A stretch of 64,000 nt of DNA from Marasmius tenuissimus (GCA_029532415.1 JAQOTA010000022.1:62001-126000), one strand, 5' to 3'. Positions 24,110 to 36,388 are shown, counted from the first letter of the stretch. Numbers and translations are program-made. Notes: a model not told the origin generated them from the letters alone.

Positions 24110-24748
24110 GTCAGCTGCTGATAATTGAGGAATATCAGCATCTGGATCTGGACAAGGATAAGATGAGCGCCAAATTTATCGACAATTTCGACTCGAGAGT
24201 AAGAACCTGGGAAACAGTTCGGCGGGCAGAGAGATTGATAGAAATTGGGACGATGGAATAGAAGATATGTCTGGGCCTAGGTATCCGATGTTGACGCTGT
24301 TGGGAAGGAGATGCTCGATGCTGGTGGTTGTCAAGAAAAGCGTCAATGGGCGCTTGTTGGCAAGTTGTTGATTTCTTCGCATCTGCCATCGAGTGCAGTC
24401 GCGTTCATCGCGAGGCCCACACCTCCATAATGTTTGGATTTGTACTACAATGCAACAGATAGAATCTGTGGCTTGCGTGACTTTAAATTACTACTATTGT
24501 GGCGAGCAACGTGCTGGAAACGGAATCACGATCCACGAGAACGAACCCATACAAGTTGCGGTTCCAAGACAGCTCATGCTTCGTTTTACCATCTCGGTCA
24601 GACAGCAGATAGGCCATTCCACAACGATAACCAACAGAGTTACAATACAGTATCGTACCACTTTACATTTCAAAGAAATACATCGTGTGAGAGACAGATT
24701 ATCCAGACATCGCAAGAGATAGGGCGTGCTGGTCCTTCGATACAAAGT
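24110..24748. other. Intergenic region upstream of NLR1
   Basis: Presumed promoter side of NLR1. A minus-strand open frame of 84 residues (24135-24389, starting MADAKKSTT) is possible but lacks any recognisable feature. Plus-strand frames here are probably chance. Confidence 0.4.
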
Positions 24749-25605
24749 TCACAAAGACAAGTTATCCATAACATTCATTCTAACCTTCTTGATAGGTCGC
24801 TGATAGTGGCCTCCTGGGGGCACGTCTGCAAAGAGTTTTCAATGTTGAACGAATACACATTCGCACAAGGAGACTCACCTTCAAAGCCTCCCGACCCCGA
24901 CGCAGGCTCGGCGTTCTCCTGGTTGCTCTTGCTCCGCGTCCGTTTAGTTCCCCTACCACCTCCACAGCCTAGCTCATACTTGGTCATAATGCGATCCCCA
25001 GCCGCGGCTGCTGCGCAATTTGACGAGAAATCCGAATCGAAATCCTGAACTTGCGGGACATGAGAGATACTATGCGAACGGCCAAACTCCCGCGCCCTAC
25101 TATGCTCCGCGGGTCGAATCCTCGAATCGCTATGCCCATGTCCAAACGTCGACAATGGCGGCCTCTTCACTTCAGACTGACCACGCGCACGCGAGTGATT
25201 GGGTAACAACAACTGTGCATTCGGTACGAAGAACAGACTCTTCACCGGGCCCTGAGATTGGTTGCGACGCTTTGGTGAAGGGTCCGAGATGTGGGTGTTC
25301 GCCATGAGGGCTTGAAGAACCGCTTCGGCGGGGCATTCTGCTTGCTTTTGATACCGTGTACGCGACTTTCGAGGTTGAGGTGGGGGTGTTGAGGTGGATG
25401 AGGACCTTGAACGGGGTGGTGTTGTGGGTAGTCTGTTTGTGATGAATCCAGGTGGGCGACCCAAGGATGCCTAGTGAACGCGCCGAGGCTTTATAAAAAT
25501 ACAAAAGCATCGAGTTGGTCAACGTACAATTTGTTCTGCTGAATCCATATCCTCCGAGGTTGAGGTAGGCCATTTACGAGGCAACCTATCGTCGTCCATA
25601 TCCAT
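24749..25605 (-). CDS. Hypothetical low-complexity nuclear-type protein
   Basis: Three exons joined by two consensus introns. Exon 1 starts MDMDDDRLPRKWP at 25605 and ends before GTACGT near 25530. Exon 2 is long (about 25471-24880) and contains ASLGRPPGF, a Pro/Ser-rich stretch, a basic SRTRYQKQ patch and the pair TKYELGCGGG / GTKRTRSKS. Exon 3 ends PIKKVRMNVMDNLSL. An upstream in-frame ATG at 25704 is possible. No domain is recognised. The composition (basic patches, Ser/Pro-rich, a QEN sequence resembling a KEN-type degron) would fit a small regulated nuclear protein, but that is inference. It is divergent from the transporter gene, with about 165 bp between starts, so the two may share a promoter. 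Confidence 0.6.
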
Positions 25606-25769
25606 AGGCGACTCCACGATTCTTGACAGCGAGCTCGATGCCTGGCGGCGGGTACGGCAAGGTGGTTGATGCCAACAAGCTTCGTGATGGTGGTAAGAAG
25701 ACAAGGCACGCTTGTGGTTTCACACGCGCTCACACCCTTTCTTTCGATGACCACGACGATAAATTGTTC
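25606..25769. promoter_or_regulatory. Short divergent intergenic region
   Basis: About 164 bp separate the starts of the hypothetical gene (minus) and the SLC41-type transporter (plus). With no other gene between them, it must hold both promoters. No clear TATA box was recognised. Confidence 0.4.
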
Positions 25770-27688
25770 ATGTCACGGAATTTAAGCTCTCCTCGGCCCC
25801 AAAATGGACACAGCGAACAAGATAATATCGAATTAGGACGCATACGTCGTCAGGAGCACGACGGCGACTCGGGGGATGATATACCACCAGAACGCGATAA
25901 TGCGCGGTCGTATGACGACGAAGACGACGAGGAAAATGGGGCTGATGGTGATGAGGAGGCCTTGCTTGGGGGAACCTCTGGTTCTAGAGGTCCCCAAATC
26001 GAGGAAGGACCGGCCAAACGATGGCCTCAAGTGAAGAGTATTGTCATCGAGGTGAGCACTATGAGCCATTTTAGCGTATCCGCAGTCTAACTCCGTTTTG
26101 GTAGAGCGCACCGACGCTGTTATTCACGACGCTAGGGCTGCTGTTCACGGGGAAACTGCTAGATCAGGTCTCTCAATGGCGCCCTATGAAGACGTTGGAC
26201 CAACTCATAATCACCATCCCAATTATTCTGAATCTCAAAGGGAACCTCGAGATGAACCTATCCGCAAGATTGGCTACTTCTGCCAATTCTGGAGACCTCA
26301 ATAACAAGAGAACGCGGAAGAAAGTCGTACTCGGAAATTTGGCGCTGTTGCAAGTGCAAGCAGCCGTGGTCAGCTTTGTCGCCGCAGCCCTCGCTTTCTT
26401 GCTTGGCTTCCTCCTACCCAAAGTGAAACCTACGCAAGAGCCAATAGCTGCCCGCGCACTCGACTTGCTCCTCCGGAGACGTCCTCTACCTCATCCGACC
26501 CCTTCAGAATCCTCTCGGCACGTTTCATTCCAAGCCTTCCTCACGGTTCTCACAGTGTCCATCCTCTCTGCCTCCCTTTCATCCATACTCCTCGGATCCC
26601 TCATGTCAGGGATCGTCCTCGTATGTCTACGATTCTCCCTTGATCCCGACAACATTGCACCCCCGATAGCTTCATGTCTAGGGGACCTCGTCACCCTCTG
26701 CCTCATCGGAGCTACATCCACGATCCTCGTACCTTTCATGCACAACCCCTCCATCTTCGAAATTCCAATCATCATAGTCTTAGTTCTGATCCTGCTCCTG
26801 GCGGTATGGGTGATATGTTTACTCTTGACGTTAAAGAATCGACATGTCCGGCCTCTGCTCACGCAGGGTTGGACACCACTGTTTGGAGCGATGCTTATTA
26901 GTAGTGGGACGGGGATGATACTGGATATGTTCGTTAGCCGGTATCAAGGGTTTGCGTTGTTGGCTGTGGTTATCAGTGGTGAGTGTGCATCGTAGCTTTC
27001 CGCCTCTACCACGACTGACATCTCTTCGAAGGTCTCCCTGGTGCAGTCGGCGCCATTTTTACATCGCGTCTGTCTACCGCATTGCATCTAGAGTCTGTGT
27101 ACAAAAGGATGGTAGCCCGAGACCAGACGTCTAGAAATCAAGACGACGCTAGTAACGAAACCTCGGATCGTGTCCCCAAAAACCATCGTCCGGAGGACGA
27201 TTCGATATACCCAACACCCTCATCGTCTCGCGCAGCTTCCCCGCAACCAGAGTCATCTCCCACCGGACATGACCCCACCCCCTCATCTTCCTCTACACGT
27301 ACATACACGCCGCCACCCTCCGCAAACCTCGTCACTATCACGCTATTATTGATCACTTTACCTGTTGAAGTAATCTTCCTGAGCGTACTTAGAGGCCTCG
27401 GGTGGCTGCGCCTACCGATCGTTTTCGTACTGTTCTCAGTTGGGTTCTTCTGCATAGCTGTGAGTGGTCAATCCTTCCTTACAACTCGGCACTTCTGCTT
27501 ACTCTTCTTCGACCCAGGTGCTAATATCCCTCTACTTTGCCCGAGCACTTACGACGTTCCTGTGGGCTCGAGGGCGCGATCCGGATACATATGCGTTGCC
27601 CATTCATTCGGCGATGATGGATCTTGTCGGACAGTCTTTACTGGTTTTGTGTTTCGAGATTGTGAGGAGGTTGGGGGTGCTTTCATAG
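25770..27688 (+). CDS. SLC41-family divalent cation (Mg2+) transporter
   Basis: Four exons. The hydrophilic N-terminus (start MSRNLSSPRPQ) is rich in Asp/Glu. After an intron at about 26051-26104 comes the first integral-membrane SLC41/MgtE-like domain, with the signature IPIILNLKGNLEMNLSARL at about 26210-26270 and several hydrophobic helices to 26980. A second intron (about 26980-27031) leads to GLPGAVGAIFTSRLSTALH. A Ser/Pro-rich loop and a second set of membrane segments follow, then a final short exon from about 27519 (VLISLYFARALTTF). SLC41 proteins are distant relatives of bacterial MgtE and carry Mg2+ across plasma or organelle membranes. The motif and two-block membrane layout support the family well; substrate specificity is inferred. 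Confidence 0.87.
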
Positions 27689-28215
27689 ATTCTGCTATAG
27701 AACGATGGCCTTTTTCTCTCCGAATGCGAGCTCACTTGAGCTGTATGACGCCAAACTCCATACCGGTACCCTGAGCACTGGCAGTGTGATTCCGGGATGA
27801 CGCTTTCTCTCCGTCTTATTCCACTTCACGCCGTGAAACTTGTATGGCGCCTGGAGCTGGGATACCAAGTCGACTTCTAACTAGCTTTGAGCTCACGAAA
27901 TATTTTTAGAACTTGACTTTGTCCAAATGTAGTCTAGTCTGCACTTTTTCACCCACGCTGAGTCTCTGACCACGACTCTCACATTGACAGACTCCCACAT
28001 GTCACCGCGAAACTCCGCAAAATCGTTTCTCCAGACATACTTACACAGGTCGTCGGTATGACGCTGACAGATCTTCCAGCATGTTCCACCACAAATTACA
28101 CACCTCCTTGACTAAGGAACAACCGTCCAGGTACCAAGAGAACCCGACAAGGGCCATATAAACCCGCATTTTCATCGCAGAGTCTTTCATATCCCTCGCC
28201 CTCTTCTCTCACACA
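27689..28215. other. Intergenic region upstream of the tandem reductases
   Basis: No gene seen. It contains a TATAAA-type motif (CATATAAACC) about 60 bp before the start of the first reductase, a plausible core promoter. Confidence 0.5.
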
Positions 28216-29428
28216 ATGTCAGAACAAAAAGCTTTTCTCCTCACATCGAAAAAAGGCCCACTCGCCGTCGGCAATCGACCTATCCCGAAACCAGGGAAAG
28301 GGGAGATCCTCGTCAAAGTCAAGGCGGCGGGTTTGAACCCTGTTGACTGGAAGATCCAAGAATACGGGATTTTTATCCCTGAAGATGGATACCCTGCAGT
28401 TTTGGGCACGGATATTGCTGGGGATATCGTTGAGGTTGGGGAGGGTGTCGATCAGGCTGGGTTGTCGAAAGGAACGAGAGTGTGAGTTGCTGCTTTTTGA
28501 GGTGCTGATTTCAAGCTGATATATTTTTTCTTCCTAGTTACTTCCAGGGAAGCTATAGCTCGAGTGATAAAGCTGGGTTCCAACAGTATTGTACGATTGC
28601 TGCCGATATGGTCGCAAAGGTGCGTCAGCTTTTCTCTCCTGATCGTCTATATGCATGGCTCATATATATCGTTCCAGATTCCGTCAAACCTATCTTACTC
28701 TCAGGCCGCCTCCATCCCAGTAGCATACGTCTGCGCAGCATACGGAATCTTCGTCGATGAGCCCATAGGTGGTGGTCTCAACCCCAAGTGGGATCCCAGC
28801 GTGAAGTTCACCGGCCAACACGCGCTCGTGCTCGGAGGATCGACGTCTGTTGGGCAGTATGGTGTGTAAAAACTCGTTTGAACTACAAGTAGATTCTAAA
28901 CGTCCTCTACCAGCTATCCAACTCTTATCCAAAGTACTCGGCTTCTCCACCGTCATCGCCTACGCGTCCAACCAACACGCAGAGCACCTCAAATCGCTCG
29001 GAGCAACCCACGTCCTAGACCGACACTCCGTCCCTACCGACAAACTCGCAGCCTCCGTTCGCGAGATCACAAACCAAGCCCCTCTCAGATTCGTATACGA
29101 CACCGTCGGCGGGGAGGAAGCGCGCAACGTCGGATATTCCCTGCTCGGCGATGTTGGGTCGGTCTGTTGCACCGATCCTTTCATCAAGGGCAAGAATGAA
29201 AACGGCAAACGAGAGTTTGGTGTCCTTGGGATTGTTCATATGCCCAGTCATCGTCCAGCGGGTCTTTTGGTGATGAAGAACTTGGATAAACTCGTCACGG
29301 ATGGGGTAATCCTACCCAATAGGGTATACGACCTGCCGGTTGGGTTGGAGAAGATCGTTGAAGGCTTCGAGATTGTGAAAGGGAATAAGTCTGGAGGCGC
29401 GAAGGTCATTGCGCATCCCGAGGATTGA
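28216..29428 (+). CDS. ToxD-like medium-chain dehydrogenase/reductase, copy 1
   Basis: Four exons with introns at about 28481-28537, 28620-28676 and 28861-28912. The N-terminal GroES-like half has KVKAAGLNPVDWKIQ and VLGTDIAGDIVEVG. The Rossmann half has HALVLGGSTSVGQYG, split by the third intron immediately before AIQLLSKVLGF. The C-terminus ends GGAKVIAHPED. These are hallmarks of zinc-independent quinone-oxidoreductase/trans-enoyl-reductase-like MDR enzymes, which use NADPH to reduce activated double bonds. No cysteine-rich zinc lobe is seen. The substrate is unknown; family members occur both in secondary metabolism and detoxification. The next gene is a tandem paralogue. Confidence 0.88.
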
Positions 29429-29791
29429 TGTCTTTACTGGCAGGAGGTTGACGGAGAAAAAAAAAAGGACTCAGAGGTACGATTGAGTAGTCTTAGAGTA
29501 CTGTACAATATGTAATTATCACGATAGCGTCGTAGCGCTCCAGCGTTATGTATGCACTCTTTCAACTTTGTGTACCGCCCTCAAGCTATGGGCCCAAAAA
29601 CATCCTCACTGTCGAGATTCCACCAGCTCTGTGGCGTTCTCTGCCCTCAAGGCCGCCATAGCATTGGGTCAGGTCCTCGAGAGCAGAGTCAGATGTTTAT
29701 GTGTTCTGATTCGAATTCACGCAATTCTCACCCATTGTCTCGCAAAACCAATCTTCTTGCTCTCTTTCCACATCCCTAGTTCCAATTCACG

Positions 29792-31018
29792 ATGCCCAAC
29801 CAGAGCTCTCTTGTCCTCGAAAGAAAACAAGGCCCTCTAGTCGTTTCCACCCGACCCATTCCCAAACCAGGTCCTGGAGAGCTTCTTGTCCGAGTCAAGG
29901 CGGCGGGATTGAACCCTGTTGATTGGAAGATACAAGAGTATGGTCACCTCATTGCAGATGATCAATACCCTGTGGTCTTGGGCTCCGATATTGCTGGGGA
30001 TGTTGTAGAGCTCGGGGACGGTGTCGATGAGGCGCAGTGGCCCAAGGGAACTAGAGTGTACATCCAGCCGACTTCATTCGGGCCTCCTCGCGCTGATCGG
30101 GTTGAATCGCAGGTTCTTTCAGGGAAGATATGGACCTATTGATAGAGCTGGATTTCAGCAGTATAGTTTGATTGCTGTCGATATGGCTGCTAAGGTGAAA
30201 GCAGAAATTCTGCAACTCCTTCCGGCTAACCGGCTTTCACTTACCCGGCCCCTTTTTATAGATCCCATCTAACCTGTCCTACTCTCAAGCCGCGTCCATC
30301 TCAGTCGCGTTCATCTGTGCAGCCTATGGGCTCCTTATTGAGGAGCCCATTGGGGGCGGGCTTAATCCCAAATTGGATCCTACCATAAAATACACGGGTG
30401 AACACGCTTTGGTTATCGGGGGAACGACCTCTGTCGGGCAATACGGTAGGTACATTACTGAACGCGTTGATTCTCAATAACTTATTCCTCAAATCTCCTC
30501 CCGAAGCCATCCAACTCCTCAGCAAAGTCCTCGGTTTCACCACCGTAATCGCCTACGCATCTGCCAAACAGACAGATCACCTCAAATCCCTCGGCGCCAC
30601 ACACGTCCTCGACCGCCACTCCGTCTCGATCGACGACCTCTCCTCTGCTATCAACGATATAACACACGCTCCTCTCAAATTCGTCTTCGACGCTCACGGA
30701 GGGGAAGAAGCCCGACAAGTAGGGTTCTCGTTACTCGGAGAGGGAGGCCGAGTGTGTTGCGTCAACTCTAGATTACCCGAGAGGAAGGAGAACGGGAAAC
30801 GCGAATTTGGAGTGCTTGGGATCGTACATCTACCTTCGCATAGAGCTGCTGGTGTCGAGCTGATGAGGAAGTTGGAGAAGTGGGTTGAGGAAGGGGTGAT
30901 CGTACCGAATAGGATTTACGAGTTACCGGTTGGGCTTGATAAGATTGTTGACGGGCTGGCTGTTGTGAAAGGGGGTAAGGCTGGTGGGGCAAAGGTTGTG
31001 GGACACCCTGAGGATTGA
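29792..31018 (+). CDS. ToxD-like medium-chain dehydrogenase/reductase, copy 2
   Basis: Paralogue of the preceding gene with introns in the same places (about 30058-30112, 30195-30261 and 30446-30510). It starts MPNQSSLVLERKQGP. Shared landmarks are RVKAAGLNPVDWKIQ, VLGSDIAGDVVELG, HALVIGGTTSVGQYG and the terminal GGAKVVGHPED. It is colinear with copy 1 and about 360 bp downstream, a simple tandem duplication that has since diverged throughout. Predicted to be a cytosolic NADPH-dependent reductase; substrate unknown. No secondary-metabolite backbone gene is nearby, so a biosynthetic cluster role is not supported here. Confidence 0.87.
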
Positions 31019-31185
31019 TAGATAGGTCATCTAAACGTCAGATTCATTATTCTTTTAATGTAGGATGTATGTATGTAGTCCGTGCAAGCAAACAAGAGTC
31101 CGAGTAGTATGATACTCATCGACGTAAGTACGAGCGTTCCAGTGTCCGTTAGATCATAAAAACCATCGTAGGAAATCTAATACAT

Positions 31186-32661
31186 CTACGCCTTGGTCTG
31201 CGCAAGGGTGGTGGGATCAGAGTCTTCAGCAAAGTACTCGTGCGAATCAGCGTTCAGCTGGGACCTGGCAGGCTCAGTCAGAGCGAGCGCCTTGGAGTCG
31301 TTTCTACCATAGATCTCGTCGTTGGTTCCAGCGATGACGGTGAAGTGAGTGGATTCGTGGATGAGAGTTCCGGCCTTGGAATCAGCACCAGTCGTGTTGG
31401 CTTTCCAGAACGCGTCTACGGTGAAAAGAGGCAAATGTCAGGAATCGGTATCGCCTCACAAACACCAGAGAAATTTTACGTACCACAGAGGTAGATTTTG
31501 CCAAACCTGTCAAGCAGAAACAGGGGACATTGAGCTACCGGTCTTTCAATTGCAGGGTTGGAGGGTATGACTCACTCAGTTGGGTAGACGTAGGCGAAGG
31601 TACTACCACCTTCACCACACTCAGTAGGCATGCAATCGTACGTGTAGTTGTTGAAAGGGTTCTCTAGCACCCTGGCAAAGTGCTTCGTAACGTTCTGGTG
31701 GCGGTTGACATCGTATTTGCCGAACCAGGTCTCGTAGCGGGCTGCACCAGAGTGGTTGTTCTGAACAAGGTATCTAGGTGATGCACGCGTAGTCAGAACG
31801 GGGCGGTTAATTAGGTACCAGAAACGGCGGAACTCACTCATAAGAATGGAACGAATACCGTTGGGCGAAGAGCGTAGCGGTATGAATGAGCGCTTGCTCA
31901 TCAGGAGTGCAGTTGTCAAACCCCGCGTGAAGTCCAGTAATGTTGGCGGGAGCATCGGCATGGGATGCAGTGCCGTTGACGGGCGCACGCCTTACGGGAA
32001 GAGAACGAGCAACGGCCAATTTGCCAGAGATCTTGGCCTTGACACCAGACTCGACCTTTGCGACGATTTTCTTGACTTCGCCGGTCGAGTCGTCGACGTA
32101 GTGGAACTCCTTGGAACCGTCGATGTCGTAGGATCCCTCACCACATTGGTTGAAATCGTATGAAGCGGCAACTAGGGAACCGTCAATATTTTCGACGAAA
32201 AACGCGAGGGAAGGAAAATATACGTACGGCTATGTTCCACCTCAACGGATTCACCTGCTTTGAGGACGGTGAAAGCCTTTGTAGAGTCGCCGTGCTTGGC
32301 AGCATGCGAAGGGCTATATTTCACCTTTATTCCGGTGAATGAGGGCCCAGAGCCTGCGACATTACTGATCTTGAACTTGTCGGTCGCAGAGTTCGATAAC
32401 AGTCCATTCGGGTCTTTCAGCAACTTGAGGTCCTCATCACCGGTGTTGTGGAGAGTGGCGGAGACCTTAAGATTGTGAACGCCGTCAACGTCCGTGGGTG
32501 CTTTGGGAGGTCGAAGGAGAGGTTCAGGACCAACTTTGTAACAAGATGGAGACAGAAAGAAACGTACCCGCAAGCTCGAGCGACAGGCTCGGTTCAGCAG
32601 TGGCAGAAAGAGCTGATAGAACGAGGGCAGCAACTGCGACACGAGTGGAGGTGGAGAACAT
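31186..32661 (-). CDS. Secreted M35 metalloendopeptidase (deuterolysin / peptidyl-Lys type)
   Basis: About seven exons. The start at 32661 encodes a typical secretion signal (MFSTSTRVAVAALVLSALSA). The propeptide-like region follows, with LKVSATLHNTGDEDL. The catalytic part begins near DNCTPDEQALIHTA (about 31900) and includes TYDCMPTECGEGG, IYLCDAFWK and the zinc site TLIHESTHF, followed by AGTNDEIYG. HExxH plus the downstream GTxD aspartate defines the aspzincin (M35) fold. Peptidyl-Lys endopeptidases of mushrooms have this same arrangement and cleave before lysine. The protein ends shortly after a YF-rich tail. Predicted extracellular protein degradation. It faces the tandem reductases convergently, with about 170 bp between stops. 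Confidence 0.88.
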
Positions 32662-33918
32662 GGCGACTTCGGGAGGCTCGACTCTTGTCCTAAAGCTGAC
32701 AAGAACGAGAGCTTTTATAGCATCACTGTCAGTGTCGGCTCGTGGTAGACATGAGGCTGTTGGCTGTGGAGTGACATGGGCGGGCGTTTCGCCAGTCAGA
32801 ATATTAAGCGTTGTTGATCGTGGCTGAGCACAGGGCGTCATCTTCGAGACGAGGGCCCCACTGCTCGTCCCTGCAGATCGTCCCTGCAGGCGCCGGGCTA
32901 AACGGATGAGTTATGATCAATCCCAAGTCAAGTCTCCCATGATTAGATTCCTGAGCGTAGAGGACTACGAAAACTTTCTGTGAGTACCTTGCAAGGGATA
33001 TAGTATAGACACACTGGGGCTAACCAGAGTCGACGAAGCTATGTTACTCACCAACTTCTGTCCCCGAAATCGCCACAAAGGGATTCGGCCCCCATTATTC
33101 GAGCCGCCCTTTTTCTTTGCGTTTCAAGTTGACTTTTCTGCTAACAGCTGGCTCAGGAACCGAACAAGCTCCATACAAAAAATCATGATTACCCCACAAC
33201 TGTGGCTCTCCATGGTAGCGATGCCAGGGGATTACTCGGATATGGCATCCTCCATGACACAACCTTGTAAGAGCGTCGAGCGGCCTCGCGAGAGTATATG
33301 CGCTCGCTGAAGACGAAACAAGCCTCAGAGTAAGCAACTCCAAGCGGCATAGCCGAATAGATTCAACTTTTCAAGCGGAATCCCGTCGGACCTGGCTAAC
33401 GACTGGATGAAACAAGTTCGAACCGTTCGACCATTGTTACAGTTGGGCGGCAGTGGGTCGCGGTAGTTGAAAAGTCGCGTTCGAAGAATTGAGTAAGCAC
33501 ATAATGAGGGCCTTTATCTGTTTTATCCACGTAGGGCACAATCGTCCACTATTTGCACGGAGGAAAAAGAGATTGTGAGAGCGATGGTGGTGGGCTAGGT
33601 CCAACCGTTACCTAGGCCTGGGATTAAGTTGCCGACTTTTCGCCCCCCGGCACGTGAGCATCTCGTCCCAAAATGGATGCTCGGTGACCTCGGTCAAGTG
33701 TCACGCATGTATATATGTTTCTTGTCACACATTGATTTCGATTTTTTCTTCCTCATTGTGATCAAGTTGTTCGACTCGTGATCAGTATGTTGGACTTTGA
33801 AGGTCTAAGCGACATGTTCGAAATAGTGGAGGTGTTCACAGGTCATGTACATTACAACAATTCTATGTCTACAGCTAAGAAGAGACGCCTGAAATTGGCG
33901 TGTCTTTCAATTGAAGTT
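32662..33918. other. Intergenic region upstream of the M35 peptidase
   Basis: No supported gene in about 1.25 kb. It includes the promoter of the minus-strand peptidase (CTTTTATAG near 32711 gives a minus-strand TATA-like CTATAAAAG). Short open frames at 33041-33343 have no recognisable domain. The last two bases, TT, are the target duplication of A1. Confidence 0.5.
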
Positions 33919-35512
33919 CACCAGAACAATGGTCGCTAGATTCTGACCGCTCACGAACGCCCAAATCGCTCGTGAGCGGTCATGAGCACTGTGAGCCTCA
34001 GGACTGCTCACAAGTGAATATGGGACACCTCTTTTCTTGTGTGCACTCATGAGCACTGCGAAGCTTGCAGTGCTTGTGAGCAAACCAAATTTCCTGATTG
34101 TTCAGGAGCTATACTGACTTTGTATTCAGTCATGAGCATTTCAGGAAGATGAAGAAAAAAAATATGATAGATTTCGAGTATATAAAACAAAGTCCAAATT
34201 GCATTAGCAAGAATACATAGGTAGATCATGATGTATGTTATCTATTGATACTTCTACTATACACGGACACTCACGTCCATATCCTCTTGTTATCGGCAAC
34301 CCGCAACCCACACCACACCAACCGCCAGTTGCCATAGTCTAGATCGTCAATCGTGCAGCACTTGTTCACCAAAGTGAAGCTGTTGTCACAGTCAGCAATA
34401 ATTTGAATAATGAGGGGAACAAAATATACCCTCAGTCTGAAGTCATATCCTTGCAGGGACCAGTGGGGACGTTGGGTTAGAGTGGGGGATGGGGGATTAA
34501 GTCTTGTGAAACGGCGAGGTATTTATACATCTTAGGGATGGTCTGTGCGTTGTCTTTTCTCTTGCCTAAAAGAAGCAATCTCAGCCCGACCGGCGTCATG
34601 ATGACGTTGACTCGTGCACGGACCATGATCAACTGATCACGTTCTTTGGAAGTGCTCGTCTGCGCGATCTCGATGATCCTGGCAAGAAAAAATCAGCTAA
34701 ACTCGAAGAAGAGCAGAAAAATAGACGCATGTTCTTTACTCCATGTCTCTGGGCTCCAAAATTAGCTATCCACTCAAGAAAAGAAAATTCTCTCGCTATA
34801 GCATATGTTCTTGTACCAAATCTCTGTTGTAAACCCAACAACCAGCCGCATAGCAGTGACCTGAGAATTCAAGAGACGCCTCTGACGCACGCTCATCGAA
34901 GCTAGAGTTCAAAAAATGGAATTCTTAGTGGGCATGTACAAGAAGAAAAAAAGCTTGACGACACACCGTGCTATGAATCACACCCATGAATTCCCCACGT
35001 AATTGGCCCTACACCAACATGTTTGTACGTGCTTCGGCATAGTTTCAAGACAATAGTGAGAGATTTACATTTTTGGTTGTTGACAATAGTACGACGGCGA
35101 CGGTGAGATAGGGATGGTGGTTGCGGTTCAAAGGTGGGATGAGGTGGCTGTGCAGTCCGCGTGGCCGTGAAATTTTCCACGCGGGGTCCATTTCATCTAA
35201 CGCCCGGGAGAAATCAAGCGCCTGATGTTACTTCCGCTGGTAAAACCCACATTGGGGCCGTGAACAGGTCGTAGGCTTTTATGAAGCAAATATGAGGCTC
35301 AAGCCGGCTTCTGACAAATTATGAGATGATTGTGAGACTCACAGACGTTCATGAGCGCTTATGAACCAGCCTGAGCCTCACAGCTGCTCACAAGCGCTCA
35401 TGCACAGCCCGGCTGCTCAGGAGCACTCACAATCAGCCCACCTTCTCGTATACCCTCACGAACACTGTGATTGCTCATGATTCATCAGAATCTATGTACA
35501 TATTCTCTGGTG
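33919..35512 (+). mobile_element. A-family DNA transposon, copy A1 (full length)
   Basis: 1594 bp with termini CACCAGAACA and TCTCTGGTG, flanked by a 2-bp duplication TT (33917-33918, 35513-35514). Near the left end is a perfect 12-bp inverted repeat (GACCGCTCACGA / TCGTGAGCGGTC). Both ends carry many short GTGAGCRCTCAT-like subterminal repeats. The centre shares with A2 and A3 a conserved GGTATTTATA box and a block with ATGACG and GTGCACGGACC. No transposase is present, so it is non-autonomous. The CAC...GTG termini, 2-bp duplication and repeat-rich ends resemble CACTA/EnSpm-type elements; this class assignment is inference. Confidence 0.85.
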
Positions 35513-35560
35513 TTGCTCTATTAATGATTCATTAGTTCCCTTGATGACAACACCGTATTT

Positions 35561-36082
35561 TCAGCACAAGATGTTGAGGTCTTGTCGTTTTAGTGCTGCT
35601 AAGGTCACACGATCACGGAGGTTGAACGTTTCAGGGTTGAATAACCTGAACACCGGCATTGGAATCTGCGCCGCGAGTGAGTTGAATTGAATATGAGGGG
35701 GATGTATAGAGGGCGGTATTGGTGCGGGTACTGTCAGGGGATCCGAAACGGTGGATAGTGCGCTTCTGGCATCTTTCTTGGCCTTTTTCCCCGACTTTTC
35801 GCCACCAGCATATGGATCGGTATGCAGAGTCTTCCGTTTTGATTTGACGGGTGTGTTCATGACTGACTGGGTCTCAGGCCAGGAGTGTTGATTGGGCGCA
35901 ACCTTCTTCTCACGAGGCAGAAGGGAATTTGAGTTCGTGATTTCGTGGGTCACCAATGAGAGGTGATCATAGAACTCCTGGAGTTTGTCGGTGATGACCA
36001 CGGGGGGGGGGGGTTGGGTTCGCAGTTGAAGGTCAAGTGATGACAATTTGCTGATAATATGAGCAATGATTTGGCTATTGGA
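35561..36082 (-). pseudogene. MULE-type transposase gene, 3' part (downstream of the A3 insertion)
   Basis: Minus-strand frame beginning after A3 with SNSQIIAHIISKLSSLDLQL and ending LKRQDLNILC plus stop at 35561. It joins in frame to the 5' part that ends SGSSDP at 50472 once A3 and one GG duplication are discounted. It encodes the low-complexity C-terminal tail of the transposase, with a basic KSKRKT/GKKAKKD segment that could serve nuclear import. A run of 12 G on the plus strand near 36001-36012 encodes prolines. Confidence 0.8.
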
Positions 36083-36388
36083 GGCACCAGAAAATATGTC
36101 CACAGTTTATGATTGCTCGTGAGTGTTTACAGCGTTTGTAATGGTACATGAGCAAGTGAAATGAATGTGAGCGTTCGTGAACATCCAGGCTGTATATGAG
36201 TGCTCATGAACAGCTGTGAGGCTCAGGCTGGTTCATAAGTGCTCATAAGCGTCTGTGAGCCTCACGGTCACCTCATGAGTCGTCCGAAACTGCCTTGAGC
36301 ATCACAGTTGCTCCATATAAGCCCATGGCTTATTTACGGGCCTAGTGTGAGTCTTATGGGTGGGATGCAATGTCCGGCACTTGATATT

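Noticed and set aside
24434..25048. 204-codon plus-strand open frame
   Set aside because: It overlaps the spliced minus-strand gene 24749-25605 in antisense and has no domain or intron support.
33041..33343. Overlapping short frames upstream of the M35 peptidase
   Set aside because: No domain, no splice structure, and composition is like intergenic sequence.
33930..34120. Short direct repeats of GTGAGC/GCTCA resembling a CRISPR or satellite array
   Set aside because: Irregular spacing, both orientations, and found only at ends of A elements; they are transposon subterminal repeats.
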